This document shows, one piece after another, positions 9,401 to 20,800 of a stretch of DNA of 64,000 nucleotides. Every line of letters begins with the position of its first letter. Positions within the stretch are counted from its first letter, which is position 1. Under the pieces are notes generated by a model. It was not told where the DNA came from and did no database searches. It saw nothing but the letters and a program-made list of their open reading frames with translations. The translations under genes and the position numbers were made by a program. Source of the stretch: an uncultured Clostridia bacterium (GTDB taxonomy: Bacteria; Bacillota; Clostridia; TANB77; CAG-508); assembly GCA_947628395.1 (NCBI GenBank), contig CANQZP010000001.1, forward strand, positions 1 through 64,000. The letters are read 5' to 3'.

Positions 9401-11416
9401 AGTATAATCAGTAACATCTTCGTTTGTATAATTCATAATAATTGTATCTTCTTTAGAAGGAGTAAGTAAATCTAAAGTCATATCAGTATTAATAATAATA
9501 TTAGTACCATCAGTTAAATTATTTAAAGGATATTTACTTTGAGTTCCATCTAAATCTACTCTTATTACTACTCTTCCATTTTCAGCAGTTGCACCGACAC
9601 CAGCTATTTTAAAATCATTTTCCGCATTTGCGATAGCAACATTTTTCAAAGTTACAAGTTCAATATTTTCTGGAAGAATAACTTCAAATTTAGGATTTTT
9701 ATAAAAATCAGTTCCAAGTTTATCATTATTTAAACTAATCTTAAGCTCTACATTTTCATTATTTACTATAGTTCCTAAAGAATTTCTATTTATAGAAAGA
9801 TTAGCATTAGTAGCAGTATTTTCTAGTTTGATAGAAGCTTTATTTTGAGAAACAGTATTTTGTGTATCTCCTGCTAAATAAACATCTCCTTTTGCTTCAT
9901 ATTGAATTTCATTCCAAGACTTAATTTCAGGAATAGAAAATTCAGTATCTTTTATTTCTTTTTCTACTTTAATATTTAAATTACCCTCTGCAATAGGAGC
10001 TGTAGTATTTATTGTAGCACTAGCTAAATCTTTAGTTATAGAAATTATATAATTGTTCTCTGAATCAGTTTCAGAATCTTTTGAAATACTTGCAACCTCT
10101 TCACCTCTACTTATAATAGAGATTTTACCATCAGTTCCTAAAATATTTTCAAATTCTTCTTTTGAAACTTTCACCATTTTATATTTTGAACTATTTATTG
10201 TAGAATAAGAAGTATTTTCATCTACACTAAATTTTTCATCTATATCAGTAATAGAAATTTTTTCTATTAAATCTTTTGAAGATATGTTTATTCTATGATT
10301 TATAACATAGTTAGTAGTATATTGTTTTTCTTCATTATATTTATCAGCTATAACATTACCTTTACTTAAAACATCTTCTGAAAATTCTGAATTTACACTA
10401 ACGATTTCCCCAACTTTTTCAGAAACTGTGTATAACTCATCTTTTTCAGCACTCATTTCTTCATTACTTCCAAACATCTTAATCATAGCTGTAATTTTAC
10501 TATTTAATGTAATTGGTAAACTTTCTTCTTCATTACCTTTAAATACATAAGTAATTAAGAATTCTTCTTTTTCAAACTCTTCAGCCTTTTTATTATCAAC
10601 ATTAATTGAAATCATGTTTTCTTTTTCATCATAATTCCAATCATCATCTGAAAATTCACCTTCATTAGTTCTAATTACTGTTATTTTATCAATACTCATT
10701 CCATCTAAAGTTAGAGCACCAATTTTTATTTCTTCATTTCCTACTAATTCACTATTTGTAGGAATGTTTAATTTAACAGCAGTTTGAACTATAACACCTG
10801 AGTTATTCTCTGAATTATATGGGATATATTTTGTAAGTTCAGATGAAATATTTAATTCAGAATTTATATTCCAAGTAAGTCTTAACTTAACTTCTTCTGA
10901 GATTTTATTTTCATCACCATTATTATCTACATATATACCAGATAATTTAGCAGATATTATTTTGCTTAAGTTATCAATAGAATTTGAATCTTTATATGTA
11001 ATTGGGATAATAACATCTAAATCATCTTCACTATTTATCTGATTTAATACCACAGTATTATTATTCATTTTTTGAACTAAATCAGATTCTTTAATTTCTC
11101 CCATTTCAAAATTAAGTCCATTTTCTGATTCTATCGAAATACTAGCATTTTTCAAATATCCTACATCTTTTACATCTACCTTTAATCTAATACCTAGATT
11201 ATCATCATCCATCCTAGTAGAATATTCATAACCTTTGTCTTCATTTTCTTCGACAAAAGTAACATCATATTCGACATTTTTATGACTGTTTTTTGAATCT
11301 AGTTTTCCTAAAGAACTTGCCGCGTATTCAACTATTGTAAACATATTTGCAAACAGCATTGTAAGGACAAGAACCAAAGCAGTCAAAACTTTTACCTTTC
11401 TACTATTTTTAAACAT
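6425..11416 (-). CDS. Large surface protein with DUF11-like repeats and an SdrD-B domain
   Basis: This is a 1663-residue predicted exported protein and the first gene of the downstream surface cassette. The ATG at 11416 follows AGGAGG. Residues 10-30 form a signal sequence. The middle holds several DUF11-like beta-sandwich repeats, recognisable by phrases such as YSVSIKNTGEETAKDVV, YKIAVKNTSDSDLQNV and YSITVKNEGIVQANQV. An SdrD-B-like module starts at ITGTAWLDSNQNGQKDEGD, and a last DUF11-like unit (KLTVKNEGDVEGYAKKIVDY) precedes the C-terminal membrane helix and a basic tail. It is clearly paralogous to the 1633-aa protein at 22.0-26.9 kb, sharing SKITVQND, NEELANT and the same domain order. 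No sortase motif is seen. A good promoter lies about 110 bases upstream. Confidence 0.75.
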   Translation of the reverse strand: MFKNSRKVKVLTALVLVLTMLFANMFTIVEYAASSLGKLDSKNSHKNVEYDVTFVEENEDKGYEYSTRMDDDNLGIRLKVDVKDVGYLKNASISIESENGLNFEMGEIKESDLVQKMNNNTVVLNQINSEDDLDVIIPITYKDSNSIDNLSKIISAKLSGIYVDNNGDENKISEEVKLRLTWNINSELNISSELTKYIPYNSENNSGVIVQTAVKLNIPTNSELVGNEEIKIGALTLDGMSIDKITVIRTNEGEFSDDDWNYDEKENMISINVDNKKAEEFEKEEFLITYVFKGNEEESLPITLNSKITAMIKMFGSNEEMSAEKDELYTVSEKVGEIVSVNSEFSEDVLSKGNVIADKYNEEKQYTTNYVINHRINISSKDLIEKISITDIDEKFSVDENTSYSTINSSKYKMVKVSKEEFENILGTDGKISIISRGEEVASISKDSETDSENNYIISITKDLASATINTTAPIAEGNLNIKVEKEIKDTEFSIPEIKSWNEIQYEAKGDVYLAGDTQNTVSQNKASIKLENTATNANLSINRNSLGTIVNNENVELKISLNNDKLGTDFYKNPKFEVILPENIELVTLKNVAIANAENDFKIAGVGATAENGRVVIRVDLDGTQSKYPLNNLTDGTNIIINTDMTLDLLTPSKEDTIIMNYTNEDVTDYTNKNGDVGSSDTKIAYTAPTGVITVNSTSNYNDNNSKITSVEQGKVTDKIEIFDEEKVATMDILVMNNNQNICRDVKILGRIPFKGNKDIKTGEDLGTTVDTTLVSQLVPNPENKANVTIYYSENGMATDDLENSENGWTTDVTDFSKVKSYLIVTNNYEMAPSDVLRFSYEYKIPGNLEHNNNIYGSFAAIFNNVTEVAENMEVATPDLVGLTTGKGPNLSIETKVNVGNGESVKEYEKIKYSVSIKNTGEETAKDVVAKTELPNGTSFVEYQKQGSIYEEKGWKYKDGKENKIEVDEIKPGETKTAEFFVEVNKLSEDNNELVWKTDVTAKDLAKTLESEEIVNPIENATVVTDEYTETISEIIQENDEIVYKIAVKNTSDSDLQNVKVEKDLPSLLKYSENYVQDFDKDLNLVKNTNGCNYDMDNRKVTWTIDNIKSGSTKYVVLIAVAGNLSGNTYEDKISTNSKVTVNSENYYTGDVSETLARPKLVVKQSSLQDGEYLKEGEVVDYSITVKNEGIVQANQVEVTDLLPEELNVKSLSYKIDGVDVSRPISRNEDTIVYTSIAPNSELTVNVAATANNIAQKERTVSNVAKVESSNSDTVNTNKVTNIIEKSAVNSETVQDNDFINGQTNNSNNTTEIQNISVNDESKYKITGTAWLDSNQNGQKDEGDVGLEGIEASVYNASTGKKVKTVSTSSSGEYVFSNLPNGNYYVVFYYNSSRYGLADYKKENVTENLNSDVISSQIEENGTARNVGVTDTITISNGSVSNVNIGLIAASIFDLSMNKTISKITVQNDNGTKAYDFDNQTLAKIDIPGKYLSSTKVIVEYKLTVKNEGDVEGYAKKIVDYMPEGMEFTTELNPNWYEGSDGNLYNEELANTPLVKGQEKTVTLILTKEMTENNTGIVNNIAEISVAYNKLGISDRDSTPNNKAQNEDDFGKADAILSINTGDTLIYISAIVVIAIIAITILIVIRKNRFKIKWYFEKKEVD

Positions 11417-11526
11417 ATCAACATCCTCCTATGTTTTTTCTACATCAAATTTATATGTATTTTTGAGTTAGTAATTTACAATTTTCATAACGTAAAATTC
11501 GCCTTTTTACCCAATCATACAATATT

Positions 11527-11555
11527 ATTATACACCTTTATTTGGAAATTTTCAA
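11527..11555 (-). promoter_or_regulatory. Vegetative promoter for the second surface cassette
   Basis: Minus strand: TTGAAA (11555-11550), 17-base spacer, TATAAT (11532-11527). The predicted transcript begins near 11520, leaving a leader of about 100 bases before the AGGAGG and ATG of the 1663-aa gene. Confidence 0.7.
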
Positions 11556-11637
11556 TGGTTTATTGCAAATATATTACATTTTTTTTACTTTTTTATTAAT
11601 TTTCTATAAAATTTTAATAAAAAAATAAAAAACAAAT

Positions 11638-11754
11638 CCGTAGGGGCGATTATCAATCGCCCGTTCTCCGAAGGCAACCTGCCATTATGTCTTTTGACAT
11701 ATATTTTGTCTTATTTTGTTGGTAAAAACGGGCGATTGATAATCGCCCCTACGG
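11638..11754. repeat. Two opposed family A palindromes
   Basis: A copy reading GTAGGGGCGATTATCAATCG (11638-11662) and an inverted copy reading CGGGCGATTGATAATCGCCC (11728-11754) flank about 65 bases of unremarkable sequence. As one transcript they could also pair with each other. Confidence 0.85.
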
Positions 11755-11796
11755 TAAAAAATAATTTTTGTAATATTATATTTAACACAAAATCCC

Positions 11797-11832
11797 AAAA
11801 ACACGATTTAGAAATTTCTTAAATCGTGTTTT
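11797..11832. terminator. Terminator after the 3392-aa surface protein
   Basis: A 13-bp stem (AAAACACGATTTA / TAAATCGTGTTTT, nine-base loop) ends about 12 bases past the stop codon. T-rich runs lie on both sides, so it could work in either direction. It separates the two surface cassettes into two transcription units. Confidence 0.8.
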
Positions 11833-11844
11833 TGTTTTTTAAGA

Positions 11845-14800
11845 TTACTCTTCCATCTTACGCTTTTTTCTATTTCTATCATAGACTATTGTAACAATTG
11901 GAATTATAACTATTGCCACTGCTGTTGTTGCTGTTGCTATTATCGTAACAATCAACATCTTATTACTTGTTTCCATACTTACACTTAAACCTGTTGGTTC
12001 TGTTAATGTTACATATTCTGTAGCATCAGCATCTCTTTCAGGTAATGTTTCATCTTCTTCTCTTGAGTCTTTATCGCCATCTAGCACTTCGCCTGTTTCA
12101 TTCTTTATACTACTATATCCTGCTGCCCAATAGAAACTTGAACCTCCAAATCCGCCATCGCTTATTGCTTTTCTAGCTATCTCTATAGCATTTCCTGGAA
12201 TTGCCTCTACATCTATTCTACCAGCAGTATTAGAGTATACTAAAATTTCAGCTAAGTTATCAAATCTTAAGCTTTCACTATCTCCACCACTACTTACTGT
12301 CTTAGACATTGTAATATCTATTGAAGCTGTTGATTTTGATGAGTCATCAAGACTAGCTGATATTGGTATTAACGCTTTCGTTAAGTCTGGATTATATTTA
12401 TCTACAGTATCAATAGTAGTATCAACTTTATATCTAGCTTGTGTTTCTGAAATTGTTCCTGTCTCGTCTTTCGTTAATGATTTACCAGTAATATCCTTCA
12501 AATAGGTGTGATACTCATTACCTCCAGTCAAATTATCTCCAGATTGTTTATGCTTAATATTTTCATTTGTAGATAATACCACATTAGATTTTCCTGTACC
12601 AAAGTAGCTTATATCTTTATAATCTTGTAATTTACCTTCAGTTAATGAATCAGCAGATAATAATCCTTTGAAGTCATCTCCTACACTAGTTACATTATTT
12701 ACTGTTGCAGGATTCCAAGAATGATTCTCTGTGTTAGTATTTTCAACTTCATTTAATCCAATATCATTATCAATATAATCTACAACTTGGTCTACTGTTG
12801 TAGTTACTACATCATCAGTAGAGTTATTTATATTATGTGTATAATAATAATTTCCTAAGCTATTCTTTTCTCCATTTACATTATATACTTTAACTCCTGT
12901 TCCATATTGAATTCCATGTCCAGTCTTATATTCATCAGACTGCTCTATACCAGCAGCTAATTCATATATTTTTTCCATCTTTGTCATACCAGCTAAATCT
13001 TTACCCACATAATCTACATCAGACTCATTTGTAACTTTAATATTATATCCTAATTTTACTGACAAGTTATTTAAATAACTATCTTCTATTTGAATATAGT
13101 GGAAACCTTGGCTTGCTCCTGCTGATACAAGAGACATCATCATGTCTGTAGCAACACCAGTTTCTGTATCAATATCAAATATAGTTTTAGTAGAATCATT
13201 TGGATCTTCTTTTATACCTTTTATATCAGCTCTAAATATTACAGAAGAATCATCATTTTTCGTTAAAGTTATATTTTTCAATTCTTTATCTAATGTTATC
13301 TTAGTTTCTGGACGTTTCTCAATACCAAAATCTAAGCCCTCAATCTTATATAAATGATCAAATACTCCTTCATCACTTATAACAGTTTTATCATAGTATC
13401 CTGCTGTATTACTATATCCAAGATTATTTTGTTTCTCAACTTCAATATTTAATTTTGCAGTATCTGCTCTCATCCATGTATTCTTTATTTTTTCACCAGT
13501 ATATGTGTCAGTATTTAATACTGTAGCATTTTCTTCTGATACAGTTCTAGAATATGCAATCGTTCTTAATCTTTGTGGCTCATAATCTCTAGCATCTGAC
13601 ATTCTGGTATTTATATCATTAATAGTACCATTCTGCAAATTATGCCACTCATCTTGTACTGCATTTCCCATATGATATGAAGTATTTTTATAATCCTGAC
13701 CATTATAATTAATATTCTTTTCTTTATTTCCATAAGTAAATCTTACAGCATAAATACCAGGTGGTATATTAGAAAAAGTATAACCATTAGTAGAATTAGT
13801 ACTTATATTTAGCGCTCCAACTATTCCTTGCTGACCACTAACAAACACTCTTCCGTCGTCTTCATTAACATTCCAAGCAAATTCATATTCATTATTATCT
13901 GTACCCTTAATTTTTTCAATTAGAGCTACATCAACATCAGGAATCGTATTTTCGCCATCTTTATATTCACCATCTCCTGGATTAGCTCCATCATCTGAAT
14001 CCGACCATACTAATCCTGAAATACTTCGTTCATCTTTTTGCTCTGCATAAATGTTAACTAACAATTTACCAGCATTACTTGTATCATCTTCAACGTATTG
14101 TAAATTTCCTTCTAATATTTTTCCTATATTAGCATTTCCAGCAGCTGAATCTCTATCTACCTTACCAGAATTCTTACCAGTTCCATATACACTAGTATCA
14201 TTTTTTCTTCGAGTATAGAAAGTAGAATAATTAGAAATTTCAGATATACAAGCTTTTATATTTTCCACTGGGGAAGTAGGATCCTTTGCCGAGCCTTTAG
14301 TTAAGCCAGGTCTGTCTGGTTGAACCTCTCCTGTTTCCAATGCTTTAGCTACCATATCGTTATATCCATCTTTATCTATCTCATAAGCAGTAAATACTTC
14401 AATTCTATCACCAGATTCCAAAATAACATCTTTTAATGAACTAGTTGTTGCTTTATTATAAGTTATATCTGGTGGTGGCGTAATTGTAGTCCATTCAACA
14501 TCACCTGATAAACTATCATTATATCCCTCAAGATCTCCAGTTTTATTAAATTGATACTTAATATCTGAATTATCAGCTTTAATAACCCTATAATATGAGA
14601 AGTTTGCCATTAATTGAGATGCTCTTTCAAGCTCACCTTCGTTTAATTTGGATGGATCTTTTTTTACCATAACATCACTATATAATCCATCACCATCAGT
14701 AACCTTCAATTTATTATCAGCATCAGTATAATTATTATTATTTACTAAAGTAAATGTCGGATCATAATATTCTGAAAGTTCATTAACACACGCTTTAGAT

Positions 14801-17800
14801 ACTGACTCATTATAAATTGTTGTTTTATATGTTACAAACACTCTAAGCTCTGTATTCTTCTTTAATTCTTTTATAGCATCTGCAGCACTATATACATTTG
14901 AACTAAAGTTTACATCAGAACTATATAAACCTAAATTATATGTTTTACTTAATGATTTTATAACTCCATCACTATCTGGCTGTAATAGTAATGAATTATA
15001 TGGATAATTTAAAAATTGTTCATTTATTACTACCCTAGCATCATATACATCTTTGTGTATTGATAAATCCGATTCATCTCTTTCCACCAATCCAAAGTTT
15101 ATTTTATTAAAGTAATCTACAATTGGATAATGAGTATCTATTGGATTCCCATTTTTTCTTTTTACTTCTATAGTATTAGATTTTTGCATTAAATGATATC
15201 CAGATTGTCTATCTGCTAGTAAAGGATACTGCATATTTATAGTTTTAGTAGAAGAAAGCATTGGGTGTTGACTTGTAAGAGTAGCAACAGCAGGAAGTCC
15301 ATCAGATGGGTAATTATCTGGCTCAGTATGATATTTTGCTTGACTATCTTCTTCTTTTATATATGGTAGATCATTCTTTAAAGTATAAGGAGATTTATTT
15401 GAACCATCAGTATCACCAGTATTATAATTTACTTCTCCAGCACTTGTAATTCCGTTAAATTTAATATCGAAATTTTTCCTATCGTCATAGGATTCTGATG
15501 CAAATGAAGTATTTTCGTAACTATCATATAAAGGTCTATTATTTATCAATGTATTAACTCTATTTTTTGCTTCATCAATTCCATTCTCAGTAGTACTTTC
15601 ATTTACTGATGTTCCATCAACACTTAATACCTCTGTTGGTTCATATTTTTGTCCATCATAAATATATTCAATACCATAATAATAATCATGACTAGAATCT
15701 ATTGATAATGGCGGCATCACATTCTTTACACTAAACTTACCAATATCATTTATTTCCAAATCCATTACAATTTCTTTATAATTTGTATCCTTACTATCAT
15801 ATCTACATAAAACAGCTTTAACTTTACCTTTTACATCAGTTGAATCTTTCTCATCAAATTTACCATATACACTATCAGCACTAGAAGTTTTATCATCTTC
15901 AGTATTTTCTACCCAAATTTGTCCAGAAATCTCTGGAATTGTAAGTCTTGCCCCAATTTCTGAAATAATAGATCTACCATGATCAGGTTTCCATTGCGCT
16001 ATTTCTTTTATATATACAACATCTTTTACTTTACTTTGTGTTGATGGAGTTTGATCACTTATCAAGAAAATAGAAAACATTGTAGAACCAAGAGTATAAC
16101 CTTTATCTGTATCTTCTACTACACCAGAATCTCTAAATGCCCATTTTAATCTATGTTTTCCATTATAACTTCCAGTAGTAATTTCTTCATAGTTTTTATT
16201 AGTTGCAGAATCAAAGCCAGATATATCTTGAGTTTCAGAAACATCTAAATTATATATCTCTGATATTCTTCTTTCTGTTGGGTATGCAGAATCTCCATTA
16301 ATTCTAATATTTGTGTCATCGTTTACAGCATCTTCCCAAGCTTTTTTAGTAGATTTCCATTCTGAATTACTATTTTGTATTAACTGTGAATTTCCTTCAG
16401 TATACGTATAATCAGATAATTCTACACTTTCTGTAATATTATAGAATATAAATTCTTTTTCTTCTACATTTAAAGCAACCTCATATTGACCAACTAAATT
16501 ATCATCACCAATCAGAGATAACCCAGTAATATTTCCTGAATCTGAGTGCCATTTATCTCTTGAAGGTACATTTTCATCTCCAGAAGCATCAATTATGCTC
16601 CCTACATACAATTGAGGTATATATACTATAATAAGTTTATAATATATTTTTCCATCCTGTTTAAGCATTACAGTAATAACACTCTGTCCCGCTCTTTCCA
16701 CTGCAAAAACAGCTTTATTATCATATACTATACCATTTTTTAAATTAGCATTATCTTCCTCTTTTAATGAAATTGCTGCATCTTTCCATCCATCTCCTGT
16801 AAACCAGTTCTGATTATAATATCTTTCTGAATCATATCTATAGTTTATTTTATAAGAAATAGCATTTTCATCTTCAAATTCTAGTTTTACAAAATTTTCT
16901 CCATCCTCACCTACTAAATAACCTTTTTTTCTTACCTCAACAGATTGAAGATTTGAAAATGGAACTCCACCTAATTCAAAATCCTTCATTATTTCGCTTT
17001 GCTCAATATCTGAACCATCTCCTATATATTCCTCATATCCAGCATTATCGTTCAAATTAGCTTTTTTTATCTCTAACCAATCATTGTTATCATTTTTTTC
17101 ATTTTGAACCTCTGGAAATTCAGTATCTTTACCTATATTAGTTACAGAAATATCACCTTGCCATTCATCTGCATTAAATTTATAAACTGAAACATCAATT
17201 CTGACATCACTTAAACCTTCTCCAGCATTTATTTTTATTTCATTCCATTTTCCAACAGCCAAACCTGTTATACCATCTATCGTTATATTTTCGCTTTCAC
17301 CCCAAAATATTGTTGCATCATAAGTTATTTGAACAATATTATTACCAATTATGTCTATCTTTTTAATTCCACGATCTGGTGCCGAAGATCCCCATTCAGT
17401 AGCAACTTGCTTATCATCAAAAGCAGTTGCTACTTGCACAGAAGGATTAGGACTTGGAATAATAGCATTTAATATAAAATCAAATACAACCTCTCCTGTA
17501 TTTTTATTGTCAACAAAATTTAAAGATTCTGTATAAGATAGAATATCTTTTCCACCTGTACCCTTACTAAAACCAATATCACAAAGGACTTCATAGTTTT
17601 CAATCTTAGCAGCATAATAACCATCTGTTGCTTCATAAGTTCCATTATATTCAGGATTTATAGTTAGAGTTATTCCACACATTTCTATTAATGAACTACT
17701 ATATGGATTATTTGTTACAACCTCTATATACAAATGTTTACTAGTTGATCCCACTAATTTTATCAAGTCAAAAGTTACTTCTAACATTTTATCGCCATTA

Positions 17801-20800
17801 GAATCCGGAGAATTTTTTACTTCTGCAGCTCCATCTACATTAGAACTATGTAAGGTAGTTTTGAAATCATAATTATATTTATTATGTAACTTCAATACTA
17901 ATTTATTACCAGCAATTTCTTCCACAGCTACTGGTTGATAAAATTCCAATTCCCCATTATCTGTATTATAATTTTGTACATGAAATCTATATTTTCCATA
18001 ATCAGCAAAATATTCTGTATCTTCTTTACTTCCTAATAATGCAACTATTGATATATAAAAATCTCCTGCTTCTCCTCTGTCTTCATATCCATTTATTAAT
18101 CCTTCAAACCAAATACTATATACGCTATTAAAATAAGTTCTATTAAACTCTAGTTGTACACTTGAGTTACTCTTTTTAATTGTTACATTATTTTTAATAC
18201 CTTGTTTTGTATTATCCACAAATTTTAAGTTTTTTTCATCAAAATTTCCCTCTACTGGTATCGTGATCGTTATTTTTCCATCATTATCTTCATTTACTGT
18301 TGGCTCATTTTTTAATTTGGCACCATAACCACCTTGAGAATTCAAATAATTAGCAATTTCTATCTTAAAAGAATCATTACTCCAAGAAGTACTTTCAGCT
18401 TCTTTATTTTTTGATGAAACATATTTATTAAACTTGTCTGAATCAATGTTTAAAGATAAATTATAATTTACAGTTGTATTTATATCACCACTTTGAATTT
18501 TAACACCTAAATTCTCTACATTTATATTAGTTGTACCAGATAATTCTATTCTTATTTTTTTATTATCTACAACATATATACTATATGGTTTATCATTTCC
18601 TGTATTAGTAATATTTTCTATTCTATCTCCTGTTCTAGGATGCATATATACTACAATTTTACCATTTTCATAAGTAATCTCACTAATTTGTAGATCTATA
18701 TCACTTAAAGTAGCACCATTACTTTTACTTAGAGTACCCTTTATACCCATATCATCATTATTTTTTGTAGTATTTCTTTTACTAGCCGACTGTTTTTTAT
18801 TTATAGTTATAGCATTTATTTTTTTATTTCCAGATGTAAAATATCCTTCTTCAAAAGTAACAGTTTGACCATTTTGCAATAATTCCTTATTAAAAGTAAT
18901 AGTTTTAGGATTTACGTTATTATTTATAGTATAAGAAACATTATCCTTAGTTCCTTCTGTTTTACCATTCTGGTCTTTAATGTTAGCTGATGTATTGTAT
19001 ATTTTATAAGTCATATAAGTTGAACTATCTAAATCAGCTGTTTCTGTAACGCACTTTGCAATTACTGTATATTTTTTAGAATTTTCATTTCCATCTGATA
19101 CAGTAATTGTTCCACTTTCTCCAGTCATTATTAATGTATAAATGCATTTTTCTCTATTATAATCATAAAATGTTTTTCCTTTATTTTCTATATTTTCAAA
19201 TTTTAATATTGCATTCGAACTAGAAATTACTGAAAAATTAGATTTATTATTTTGCTCACTCAATTTCAATTGAATAACATCATTTTTTATTTCAATATTA
19301 TTACCTTTAACCTCTAAATTCAAATCTACTTTACTATTTTGGCTATTATTATCACCTATAGTAATTGATTCAATTTTTTTCTTACGATCATTAGTTATAA
19401 AATATCCTCGTTCAAAAGTAACACTTCCTTTATTTTCAAAACCAGAAAATATAATATAATAAAGATCAACATCGCTTGTATTAGTATGTTTTTCTATTTT
19501 ATAATTAACTCCATTATATGAACCTTCAGTTTTACCATTTTTATCTGTTACTGCACCAACAGTATTATATACTCTATATTGAATTTCATTATCAGATTCT
19601 TTGAATCTTTCTACACGTGAATCTACATTTACACTATATAAAGCTGTAGTTGAGCCATTTTTTACTTTTATAGTTCCATCCTGAGGACTAGTTAAATAAC
19701 ATTGCCATGTTCTTCTATCAGTTAAAGAATCTAAAGCTGCATCTTTTCCTACATGTATACCTGTTCCCTCTAATTCTGTTTTTTCTTTTACTTTTACATA
19801 AAATTTTTGATTATTTAATTGACTATTCAAATCCCATAAATTAAGATTAATAACTTTTCCATTAATTTCTATATTGTCACTACCAGCATATAGTTTTACT
19901 TTTTCATTAATATCTGATTCTTGATTATCAACATTTTTACCGTCTTTATTAATTTCTTCAACTGGTTTTGAAAGATTATCTGATCTGAAATATCCTCTTT
20001 CGAAATTTATAGCCTGATCTTTTTCAAAACCAGTAAGTATAATGTAATAAAGATCAATATCGCTTGTATTAGTGTGTTTTTCTATTTTGTAGTCCACCCC
20101 ATTATACGAACCTTCAGTATTTCCTTCTCTATCAGTTACTGCACCAACAGTATTATATACTCTATATTGAATTTCACTATCAGACTCTTTAAATCTTTCT
20201 ACACGTGAATCTACATTTACACTATAAGTAGAAGTATTAGAACCATTTTTTACTGTTAAAATTCCATCTTGAGGTTTAGTTAGATAACATTTCCATGTTC
20301 TTCTATTATTTGAAGAATCTAAAGCCGCATCTCTTCCTACATGTACGCCATCTCCTGTTAATGTTGCTTCATCATCTATTTTCAATAAGAAAGTTTGATT
20401 ATTTAGATTTTTAGTTAAATCCCATAAATTAAGATTAATAGTATCACCATCAATTTCTACATTCTCATCATTAGAATATATCGTTGCATCTCCAGAATTA
20501 CTATCTAAAGCAGCAATTTGTCTAATATCATCTGCTTTAGCATACATATCAGTTGTGTCAACATGTTGCTCTTGCATTGCCAAAATACTATCTGTTTTTA
20601 AATAATTATAACCAAGCCATGTAGATTTTGGACCATCAAATTCTAATCTATATTCATCAGTTTGACCCTCATTATATACATCAATATATTCGCTATTATC
20701 ACTTTGTTTTATTTCATTATAAGAATCACCAGTATAAGTTAAATTATCATATTTAGCAGTTAATAAACCTAAATCTGTACTTCCTAAATTAGATACCAGA

